A program made the position numbers and the translations under genes. The notes under the pieces were generated by a model. It was given only the letters and a program-made list of their open reading frames with translations, did not search any database and was not told the origin of the DNA. DNA of 64,000 bases from Rhizobium leguminosarum (lineage in GTDB: Bacteria > Pseudomonadota > Alphaproteobacteria > Rhizobiales > Rhizobiaceae), in assembly GCF_004123835.1 (NCBI RefSeq), contig NZ_MZMU01000003.1, forward strand, positions 186,001-250,000. The letters are read 5' to 3'. Shown here in pieces: positions 1 through 6,447 of this stretch. Positions within the stretch are counted from its first letter, which is position 1; every line of letters begins with the position of its first letter.

Positions 1-508
1 CGTGCTTCAGCGTTGCCGTCGAAGACGGGCAGCCGGCGCAGGAACCCTTCATGTTCAGATAGACCTTGCCATCCTTGAAGCCGCGGAAGGTGATGTCGCC
101 CCCGTCCTGGGCAACGGCCGGGCGCACGCGGGTCTCCAGAAGCTCCTTGATGGTCAGCACGATCGATTCATCGCCTTCGTCGAAGAATTCGTCGCCGGCA
201 TCGGCGTCTTCGGAAAGGATGGAGGCATCGCCCATGACCGGCTTGCCGGACATGAAGTGCTCCATGATCGAGCCTAATATAGCCGGCTTAAGATGCTGCC
301 AGTCGGCATTGTCCTTGGAGACGGAAATGAAATCATAGCCGAAATAGACGCCGGTGACGCCTGATATTTCGAACAGGCGGGCAGCGAGCGGCGAAGCTTG
401 AGCCTCCTCAGTGCTGCGGAACTCGGCGGTGCCGTTTTCCATCACCACCTTGCCCGGCAGGAACTTCTGCGTGGCGGGGTTCGGTGTGGCTTCGGTCTGA
501 ATGAACAT
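1..508 (-). CDS. NifU family Fe-S cluster scaffold protein (3' end cut by window)
   Basis: Reading the minus strand from ATG at 508 gives an open frame that runs off the window edge. It begins MFIQTEATPNPATQKFLPG, typical of the Nfu N-terminal domain, and near the edge carries GSCAGCPSS, the CxxC of the NifU C-terminal domain, whose cysteine pair in a dimer holds a 4Fe-4S cluster for transfer to apoproteins. An in-frame ATG at 520 (four residues longer) is an alternative start. An acidic stretch between the two domains is visible. Only the last residues are missing, so the family call is firm. This is a general Fe-S maturation protein of the Nfu type; nothing here ties it to nitrogenase. Confidence 0.9.
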   Translation of the reverse strand, partial: MFIQTEATPNPATQKFLPGKVVMENGTAEFRSTEEAQASPLAARLFEISGVTGVYFGYDFISVSKDNADWQHLKPAILGSIMEHFMSGKPVMGDASILSEDADAGDEFFDEGDESIVLTIKELLETRVRPAVAQDGGDITFRGFKDGKVYLNMKGSCAGCPSSTATLKH

Positions 509-616
509 CTGGTTCTCCATGCGGCCGGCCCATGGTCTCGGCCGTCTTTAGAATGCTTCAAAAGAAGATAAGCCGATTGACGGCTCTAATCAAGAGACTT
601 GCACTCAAGAAAAGCC

Positions 617-730
617 AGAACAGGATGATTTTAGGCCGGGTCGGCCTAAAATCTGAATCCTGTTCTACATTATATAGTTAGAGCATGATGTCGTCCGAAA
701 ACCGCTCACACTTTTCGGCATCATGCTCTA
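617..730. repeat. RIME-like palindromic intergenic repeat, copy A1
   Basis: Two consecutive palindromes. The first (617-666) has outer arms AGAACAGGAT/ATCCTGTTCT and inner arms TTTTAGGCC/GGCCTAAAA. The second (679-730) has outer arms TAGAGCATGATG/CATCATGCTCTA and inner CCGAAAA/TTTTCGG. They are joined by a short AT-rich linker. A near-identical copy lies inverted at 36245-36359. Size, bipartite palindromic design and intergenic position resemble the Rhizobium-specific intergenic mosaic elements (RIME). The last three bases form the stop codon of the neighbouring universal stress gene. Confidence 0.8.
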
Positions 731-1219
731 GCAGAGGGCGTCGATTTCCTCGTTGGTCAGCGTATCCGGCAGCACGGTGACCGGGATCGGAAACGCCGCC
801 GCGCGGCCGGCGACCGAGGAGACCAGCGGCCCTGGACCTTCCTTCGCCGAACCGGCGGCCAGAACCAGGATCGCCACATCGCGGTCTTCCTCGATCACGG
901 CGTTGATCTGTTCGGCAGCACCGCCCTCGCGGATGACGACCTCAGGCTCGATGCCGATCGTCTCGCGCACGATCTGGGCGATCTTGGCAACGACCGCCTC
1001 GGCCTCCTCACGCGCTTCGGCCCGCATGATCTCTTCGACGCCGAGCCATTGCTGGAAATCCCCATCGGGGATCACATAGAGCAGCACCAGCCCGCCATTG
1101 GAATTCTTCGCCCGCCGGCCGGCATAATGAACGGCGCGTTGGCATTCGGGTGTGCCGTCAATCACCGCCATGAATTTGCGGCGATGACCTTCGAGCCGTG
1201 AGAGTCGCTTCGATACCAT
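728..1219 (-). CDS. Universal stress protein, UspA family
   Basis: A 163-residue protein with a single Usp domain. After a basic N-terminus the first strand reads KFMAVIDGTPEC, followed by an Rossmann-like alternation and a C-terminal segment with VLAAGSAKEG and a Gly/Ser-rich SSVAGRAAAFPIPVTVLP, which matches the ATP-binding loop and last strand of the family. Usp proteins are cytoplasmic, often nucleotide-binding, and are induced by starvation or stress. It sits downstream of trpS on the same strand with a 107-bp gap. Its TAG stop (728-730) is the first three bases of the adjacent palindromic repeat, so the original C-terminus may have been altered by that repeat. Confidence 0.88.
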   Translation of the reverse strand: MVSKRLSRLEGHRRKFMAVIDGTPECQRAVHYAGRRAKNSNGGLVLLYVIPDGDFQQWLGVEEIMRAEAREEAEAVVAKIAQIVRETIGIEPEVVIREGGAAEQINAVIEEDRDVAILVLAAGSAKEGPGPLVSSVAGRAAAFPIPVTVLPDTLTNEEIDALC

Positions 1220-1288
1220 GGCGCGGACTCTGACACCCGAAGCGGAAAATTTGCAAGTCCAGTTTTGCTCTGATGCCCCAGAAGAAAT

Positions 1289-1317
1289 CCCCTTACTCCC
1301 CTGGCGGGGAAAAGGGG
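1289..1317. repeat. Short GC-rich hairpin (CCCCTT...AAGGGG), family C
   Basis: Arms CCCCTT (1289-1294) and AAGGGG (1312-1317) enclose an inner CCCC/GGGG stem. It lies just past the trpS stop. Similar hairpins built from CTCCCCG/CGGGGAG occur at 46308-46334 and at the window end. There is no U-tract, so a terminator role is uncertain. Confidence 0.45.
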
Positions 1318-1326
1318 AGATCTATC

Positions 1327-2391
1327 TCAATAGAGGAAGCCGATGACGTCGCGCACCTGGCGCATCGTCACCTCTGCGCGTCCCCTTGCGCGCTCGCCGC
1401 CCTTGCGCAGGATCGCGTCGATATGGCTGGTATCGTCCATCAGCCGGCGCATTTCGCCGGTGATCGGCGCGAGCACGTTGATCGCCAGGTCGACCAGCGC
1501 CGGCTTGAAGACGGAGAATTGCTGGCCGCCGAATTCGGCAAGCACGTCCGCCTTCGACTTGTCGGCGAGTGCGGCATAGATCGCCACCAGATTGTCGGCT
1601 TCCGGACGGCCCTGCAGCCCGTCGATCTCGCTCGGCAAGCCGTCAGGATCGGTCTTGGCCTTGCGGATCTTCTTCGAGATCGCGTCCTCGTCGTCCATCA
1701 GGTTGATGCGCGAGAGATCGGAGGGGTCCGACTTCGACATTTTCTTGGTGCCGTCGCGCAACGACATGACGCGCGGTGCCGGTCCGCCGATCAACGGCTC
1801 GACCATCGGGAAATAGGCATGCACCGGCTCGTTGCCGACGGTGATGTCGACGCCGTAGCCGGTCCTGCTGATATGCTCGGCATAATCGAGGTTGAACTTC
1901 ATCGCGATGTCGCGGGCAAGCTCCAGATGCTGCTTCTGGTCCTCACCAACAGGCACATGGGTGGCGCGATAGACGAGAATGTCGGCAGCCATCAGGCTCG
2001 GATAGGCGTAGAGCCCGAGCGAGGCCTGCTCGCGGTCCTTGCCGGCCTTGTCCTTGAACTGCGTCATCCGGTTCATCCAGCCGATGCGGGCGACACAGTT
2101 GAAGATCCAGGCGAGTTCGGCATGCTGCGGCACCGCCGACTGATTGAAGACGATATGCTTTTCCGGATCGATGCCGGCGGCGATGAAGGCGGCGGCGATC
2201 GAGCGCGTCTGGCTCGGCATATCCTCATGCACGAGCTGGGCGGTGAGCGCATGCATGTCGACGACGCAGTAGATGCAGTCATTGCCTTCCTGCAGCGCCA
2301 CGAACCGGCGGATCGCGCCGAGATAATTGCCGAGATGCAGATTGCCGGTCGGCTGCACGCCGGAGAATACGAGTTTCTTGAATTCGTTCAT
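1327..2391 (-). CDS. trpS: Tryptophanyl-tRNA synthetase
   Basis: Class I aminoacyl-tRNA synthetase of 354 residues that charges tRNA-Trp in the cytoplasm. The HIGH motif appears as HLGN (residues 19-22) within [14 protein letters not shown], and KMSKS is at 217-221. The start [11 protein letters not shown] at 2391 was chosen over the longer frame (2430) because GAGGACGAC lies just upstream and the extra 13 residues are atypical. Length fits bacterial TrpS. murJ and glnD lie further upstream on the same strand but are separated here by four accessory genes. Confidence 0.97.
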   Translation of the reverse strand: MNEFKKLVFSGVQPTGNLHLGNYLGAIRRFVALQEGNDCIYCVVDMHALTAQLVHEDMPSQTRSIAAAFIAAGIDPEKHIVFNQSAVPQHAELAWIFNCVARIGWMNRMTQFKDKAGKDREQASLGLYAYPSLMAADILVYRATHVPVGEDQKQHLELARDIAMKFNLDYAEHISRTGYGVDITVGNEPVHAYFPMVEPLIGGPAPRVMSLRDGTKKMSKSDPSDLSRINLMDDEDAISKKIRKAKTDPDGLPSEIDGLQGRPEADNLVAIYAALADKSKADVLAEFGGQQFSVFKPALVDLAINVLAPITGEMRRLMDDTSHIDAILRKGGERARGRAEVTMRQVRDVIGFLY

Positions 2392-2521
2392 GTCGTCCTC
2401 AATAGGCTGGTGGAGGGCCCACGCTGTCACAGTTTAAATTGCTGCAGAATGCAGCAGGGCTTTTCGCCCATGTTGTTAACGCCGCGGCTTATGCACGGGC
2501 AACCGGTCGCAATCAAGGGGT

Positions 2522-2920
2522 TCAGGCGGCAGTGTGCTGGATCAGATCGAAAGTGTTGCCGTAGGGATCCGCAAACACCGCCACCGTGCCGTAAACCTCG
2601 TGACGCGGCTCTTCCAGAAAACGCACGCCACCTGCCAGCATCGCGGCATGGTCGCGGGCGAAATCGTCGGTCCTCAGAAAGAAGCCGACACGCCCGCCGG
2701 TCTGATTGCCGATGGCCGCGCGCTGCGTCTCGCCTGCCGCCTGCGCCAGCAGAAAGGCGGCTCCATCCCCGCCCCTCGGCTTCACCACCACCCAGCGCTT
2801 GCCCTCCGGCTGCAGCTCGTCCTGAAGGCAATCGAAACCGAGACCATCGCAATAAAAAGCCTTGGCGCGGTCGTAGTCGTCGACCACGAGGGTGACGAGG
2901 AAAAGAGACTGGATCGTCAT
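2522..2920 (-). CDS. VOC (glyoxalase/bleomycin resistance-like) superfamily protein
   Basis: 132 residues from ATG 2920, which is preceded by GAGGCAGT. The open frame continues upstream to 3133, but that extension is not VOC-like and has no better ribosome site. The protein shows the paired beta-alpha-beta-beta-beta design: LFLVTLVVDDYDRAKAFYCD opens the first module, and DPYGNTFDLIQ, the usual metal/substrate-proximal ending, closes the second. Family members bind metal and act on small molecules (isomerases, dioxygenases, antibiotic binding). The substrate cannot be told. A palindrome at 3001-3016 lies in its upstream region and may be its control site. Confidence 0.85.
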   Translation of the reverse strand: MTIQSLFLVTLVVDDYDRAKAFYCDGLGFDCLQDELQPEGKRWVVVKPRGGDGAAFLLAQAAGETQRAAIGNQTGGRVGFFLRTDDFARDHAAMLAGGVRFLEEPRHEVYGTVAVFADPYGNTFDLIQHTAA

Positions 2921-3000
2921 GTACTGCCTCGCGTTTGAGATGTTTATTCCAGTTTTGAACGGCAATTCCCAGGATTTTAAGCCGAATTGATCAACCGCCT

Positions 3001-3016
3001 TACTCATAATTGAGTA
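3001..3016. promoter_or_regulatory. Candidate regulator-binding palindrome TACTCA-TAAT-TGAGTA
   Basis: Perfect 6-bp arms with a 4-bp AT-rich spacer, in the 187-bp divergent region between the VOC gene (start 2920) and the M15-like peptidase gene (start 3108). The symmetry and position suit a winged-helix dimer site such as those used by MarR or HxlR proteins. No such regulator gene is adjacent, so the assignment is only suggestive. Confidence 0.35.
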
Positions 3017-3107
3017 TAAAATTTCACAAAAAAGCTTTTTTTGAACCGAAAATCCTGCGCCTGGTGCCGGCGCCGTTGGGGTCGCTGGATAGCCGATCGG
3101 AGCGACC

Positions 3108-3536
3108 ATGCAGAACGCAATTTTGCTCGCCATGGCAGGCCTTTTCGCCTTTCAATCAGCAACGGGTGCCGTCGGTCAAGACATGAAAAGGCATGCTGTT
3201 CATCTTGCAAAACATCAGGCACGTCTCGCCTACACGGTCCAGACCGTCAGCGTTCGTGCCGGCTGCTTTCCAGGGCGCCTGCGAGCGGTCCTGTCGCATA
3301 TTGCTGCGAAGACCGGCCGCCGCCCTGTGATAACCTCGGGCCACAGGCCGCATCCCCGCCGCCATGGGTCCCTGCACGGGAAATGTCTGGCGGCCGATAT
3401 CAGGATACCTGGCCTGTCGGAGCGCACGATCATTGCTGCCGCAAGGAGCGCGCCGGGCATCGGCGGCATCGGCAGCTATTGCAACGGCATCATTCATGTC
3501 GACGTCGGACCGCAGCGACGATGGGTCGACTGCTGA
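3108..3536 (+). CDS. Secreted D-Ala-D-Ala carboxypeptidase-like protein (peptidase M15 type)
   Basis: 142 residues with an N-terminal signal peptide (hydrophobic residues 4-17, likely cleavage near residue 23). The C-terminal half carries the pattern of M15-type zinc peptidases: TSGHR (residues 76-80), SLHGKCLAAD giving ligands His90 and Asp97, and IIHVDVG giving His130. This implies a periplasmic zinc enzyme acting on peptidoglycan stem peptides. It is short, comparable to the M15_3 subfamily. GGAGCGACC precedes the ATG. It is transcribed away from the VOC gene and converges on the TetR gene. The peptide specificity is unknown. Confidence 0.75.
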   Translation: MQNAILLAMAGLFAFQSATGAVGQDMKRHAVHLAKHQARLAYTVQTVSVRAGCFPGRLRAVLSHIAAKTGRRPVITSGHRPHPRRHGSLHGKCLAADIRIPGLSERTIIAAARSAPGIGGIGSYCNGIIHVDVGPQRRWVDC

Positions 3537-3617
3537 GGAATCATCCGGCCCGCCTTTCCCATTCCGGTTTAAGGATCGCCGATTCAGTGGCGGCGAAAAG
3601 ACCTACCGCGACCACCT

Positions 3618-4238
3618 CTATTGGCCGCTCCGCGGCGTCACCGCCACCCGCAGGAGGCGCATGAATAGTTTTGTATCGTCATCGAGGCTGGAACCATTCC
3701 ATTGCGCGTGTTTGATCCCATCCATTGCAGCCATCATGATATTGGCCAGTTGAACAGGCGAGGCCTGCAGTGGTTCGAGATCGATTTCCTTGGTTTCCGC
3801 AGCGGCATTCAGCGTCTGTGTCAGCATAGTCAATAGCCGTGTCCGCGCGTCGAGGGTGATATCCGCAGCCAAGGCCATATTGGCGGCAAACAGTTCTTCT
3901 GCATCGGAACTGCCGCCAAAAGGGGCGATTAACTCCCGCTGAAACACCGCTATGGCCATTTCCATGCGGTCAAACGTGTTCCCCTGTCCTGCCAGAACCG
4001 CTCCCACCTCATCCAGTGCGCGAGTATGCGCTCGCATGGAACCGGCTCGGAAAAGCTCTTCCTTGCTGTTGAAGCTCAGATAGAGCGATGCTCGCGAAAT
4101 TCCTGCGGCGCGCGCAATGTCGGCCATGGAAGTCTTGCGAAAGCCAAACCGCACGAACACCGGCAGGGCAGCATCCAGGATTTGAGCGATTTTCCGGTCA
4201 TTCTGCATCATTAGGACACGCTGACACTTCATGACCAT
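3618..4238 (-). CDS. TetR/AcrR family transcriptional regulator
   Basis: About 206 residues. The N-terminal helix-turn-helix spans roughly residues 35-56 (KTSMADIARAAGISRASLY), and the ligand-binding half is all-helical, as in TetR dimers. Starts at 4238 (used) or 4211 (MMQND) are both possible; neither has a strong ribosome site. A 10-bp inverted repeat at 4255-4279 lies immediately upstream, in the divergent gap to the NTF2-like gene, and is the obvious autoregulatory and target operator. Base composition around 4200-4400 is more AT-rich than the surroundings, consistent with recent acquisition. Confidence 0.9.
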   Translation of the reverse strand: MVMKCQRVLMMQNDRKIAQILDAALPVFVRFGFRKTSMADIARAAGISRASLYLSFNSKEELFRAGSMRAHTRALDEVGAVLAGQGNTFDRMEMAIAVFQRELIAPFGGSSDAEELFAANMALAADITLDARTRLLTMLTQTLNAAAETKEIDLEPLQASPVQLANIMMAAMDGIKHAQWNGSSLDDDTKLFMRLLRVAVTPRSGQ

Positions 4239-4254
4239 TCTGTCAAAAGACGAG

Positions 4255-4279
4255 TAGACAAATAGTGTTTATCTGTCTA
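4255..4279. promoter_or_regulatory. Probable TetR operator (10-bp inverted repeat)
   Basis: Arms TAGACAAATA and TATCTGTCTA match with one mismatch around a 5-bp centre. It is 17 bp upstream of the TetR coding region and 128 bp upstream of the divergent NTF2-like gene. Arm length, spacing and position are those of a typical TetR-family operator. Confidence 0.7.
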
Positions 4280-4406
4280 AGTCGATGAAGGCGCATCGGT
4301 GCGCAGTCAGGAGATACCCGTGACTATACGTCAGATAATTCTAACGATGCCACGTCGCCGCCTATCCCGAATTGATTGATCCTTGGCTTTCAATTGGAGA
4401 ACGGAC

Positions 4407-4811
4407 ATGACCATCCCGACCGTCGACGCATCCTCACCGGCCAGTGAGGCCAACCTTCTTCGCGAAACGGAGCGCGCGAGGCTGCGTGCCCTGGTCAACG
4501 CCGATATTGTTCGGGCACATCAGCTTCACGCTCCGGACTTCCAGCTGATCACGCCAATCGGTGCCGCGCTTTCAAAGGAAGAATATCTCGGTGCGATCGC
4601 CTCCGGGCAGATCAAGTACCTGACCTGGCAGCCGGCCGACATTGTCGTGCGCCTTTATGACGGGGTTGCCGTTCTTCGATATCGCGCTCAGCTTGAGGTT
4701 GTCTTCGGTGGCCACAAAGTCGCCCTCAACGATTACTGGCACACTGACACGTATGAGCGGCATGACGAACGATGGATGGTTATCTGGTCGCAAGCCACAG
4801 CCATAAAGTAG
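4407..4811 (+). CDS. NTF2-like (SnoaL/DUF4440-type) protein
   Basis: 134 residues from ATG 4407, preceded by GGAGA; a TTG at 4383 in the same frame is less likely. The layout is an N-terminal helical part (ERARLRALVNADIVRAHQLHA) followed by beta strands containing FQLITPIG, LSKEEYLGAIASG and a final WMVIWSQATAI, the cone fold of NTF2-like proteins. These act as small isomerases, polyketide cyclases or ligand-binding proteins. It is divergent from the TetR gene across the operator at 4255-4279, so it is the likely regulated target. Substrate not recognisable. Confidence 0.8.
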   Translation: MTIPTVDASSPASEANLLRETERARLRALVNADIVRAHQLHAPDFQLITPIGAALSKEEYLGAIASGQIKYLTWQPADIVVRLYDGVAVLRYRAQLEVVFGGHKVALNDYWHTDTYERHDERWMVIWSQATAIK

Positions 4812-4838
4812 CCAGCGTCACGGTGGTTACGACTGGCC

Positions 4839-6419
4839 TCACCCGTCCTTTGCCGGCGCCGGCTTTCGGTTCAGATTGCGTCGGATCATGCCAAGATTTG
4901 CCCCGCCGACCAGGAAGGCGGCGGCGAAATAGATCAGCATGGCGATTGCAATCAGCAGCCCAAGGGTGCCGATCTTGGTGAGAAGCGGCGCGCCGGAAGC
5001 AAGCCACGGCGCCCAATATTGCTTGAGGAAGACGATGGCCGCACCCATGACGGCCGCGGCGATGATCAGCAGGGCGGTGCGCTTTGCCAGCGCCCATTCC
5101 CATGTCAGGTGGCCACGGCGCAAAAGCGTGGCAAACAGCAGCACGGTGCTGATCCAGCCGGCGGTGGCTTCGGCAACGGCGATGCCGGGCGCGCCCATAT
5201 AGGGAAAAAGGGTCAGGGCCGTGGCGCAGTTGGTCGCAACCGCGATGGCCGAAAATCGCATCGGCGTCTTGGTGTCCTCGCGGGCATAGAAGCCCGGTTG
5301 CAGCGCCTTGATCAGCACGAAGGCCGGCAGGCCGATGCCGTAAATCGCCAGGATCGAGCCGACGACGGCGGTGTTTTCCTGATGGAAGGCGCCGCGCTCG
5401 TAGAGCACGCGGATGATCTCGTCGGAGAGGATCCAGAGCGCGAAAGCGGCGGGGATCGTCAGGAACAGCACGAATTCGATTGAGCGGTTCTGCAGGTTTC
5501 CGGCCTCGCGCAGGTTGCCGCCCTTCAGCGCCCGGGCAAGTTCCGGCAGAAGCACCACGCCGACGGCGACGCCGACGACGCCGAGCGGCAGCTGATAGAT
5601 GCGGTCGGCATATTGCAGCGCGGCGATCGCCCCGTCGCGCGACGAGGCGATCGCCTGGCCGATCAGCTGGTTGATCTGGGTGATGCCGCCGGTCACCGCG
5701 GCCGGTACCGCCAGGATCAGCAGCCGCTTGACGTTCGGCGTCATCTTCGGGAAGCGGAAGCCGATGCTCATGCCGGCCGCAAGCACGCCGACATAGACGA
5801 CAGCGAGCTGCAGGACGCCGGCGGCAAGAACGCCCCAGGAGAGATACCAAGCGGTCGTCAACGGATCGGCGCCGGTGTAAAGCGCATAAAACAGCGCCCC
5901 GATCATCACCACGTTGAGGAAGACGGGCGCGATGGCGGCGGCGAAGAAATGATGCAGCGAATTCAGCATGCCGCTCATCATCGCCGTCAGCGACATGCAC
6001 ATCAGATAGGGAAACATCACGGCGGCCATGCGGATCGTGATCGAGAACTTTTCGGGATCGTCGGCAAAGCCCGGCGCGATGACGAAGCGCACCAGCAGCG
6101 GCATGGCAAGCTCCATCACGATGGTGATGAGGAGCAGCACCGAAAACAGCACGCCGAAGACTTCTTCCGAAAAGCGCTTGGCGCCATCGGTGCCGTTCGC
6201 CTCGATCTCCTTGGCAAAGAGCGGCACGAAGGCGGCGTTGAAGGCGCCCTCGGCAAACAGCCGGCGGAAGAGATTCGGAAAGCGGAAGGCGGCGTAGAAG
6301 ACGTCGGCCATCGGTCCGGTGCCCAGCGCCGCCGCCATCAGTGTTTCGCGGGCGAAGCCGAAGATGCGGCTGCCGAGGGTGGCGCCGCCGACGGTCGCGA
6401 ATTTCTTGACGAGGCTCAT
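4839..6419 (-). CDS. murJ: Lipid II flippase MurJ
   Basis: 526-residue polytopic membrane protein of the MOP/MVF family, which moves lipid II across the inner membrane for peptidoglycan synthesis. The N-terminal signature is clear: LGSRIFGFARETLMAAALG and FRFPNLFRRLFAEGAFNAAF, followed by about 14 hydrophobic segments. It starts at ATG 6419, within the last of three tandem ATGAGCC repeats that follow the glnD stop. Two five-codon open frames intervene between glnD and murJ, so its translation is probably coupled to glnD. The neighbour order glnD-murJ is usual in rhizobia. Confidence 0.97.
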   Translation of the reverse strand: MSLVKKFATVGGATLGSRIFGFARETLMAAALGTGPMADVFYAAFRFPNLFRRLFAEGAFNAAFVPLFAKEIEANGTDGAKRFSEEVFGVLFSVLLLITIVMELAMPLLVRFVIAPGFADDPEKFSITIRMAAVMFPYLMCMSLTAMMSGMLNSLHHFFAAAIAPVFLNVVMIGALFYALYTGADPLTTAWYLSWGVLAAGVLQLAVVYVGVLAAGMSIGFRFPKMTPNVKRLLILAVPAAVTGGITQINQLIGQAIASSRDGAIAALQYADRIYQLPLGVVGVAVGVVLLPELARALKGGNLREAGNLQNRSIEFVLFLTIPAAFALWILSDEIIRVLYERGAFHQENTAVVGSILAIYGIGLPAFVLIKALQPGFYAREDTKTPMRFSAIAVATNCATALTLFPYMGAPGIAVAEATAGWISTVLLFATLLRRGHLTWEWALAKRTALLIIAAAVMGAAIVFLKQYWAPWLASGAPLLTKIGTLGLLIAIAMLIYFAAAFLVGGANLGMIRRNLNRKPAPAKDG

Positions 6420-6447
6420 GCGTTTGGGCTCATGCGTTCAGGCTCAT
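6413..6447 (-). repeat. Triple 14-bp tandem repeat creating two minicistrons between glnD and murJ
   Basis: On the minus strand the unit ATGAGCC(T/C)(G/A)AACGC occurs twice, then the murJ start ATGAGCC follows as a partial third unit. ATG codons fall at 6447, 6433 and 6419. The glnD TGA overlaps the first ATG (ATGA). That ATG opens MSLNA-stop, whose TGA overlaps the second ATG; this opens MSPNA-stop, whose TGA overlaps the murJ ATG. The 14-bp period shifts the frame each time, so there are three successive ATGA stop-start overlaps. Confidence 0.85.

Noticed and set aside
2921..3133. N-terminal extension of the VOC protein to 203 residues
   Set aside because: The extension is not VOC-like, and the ATG at 2920 has a good ribosome site.
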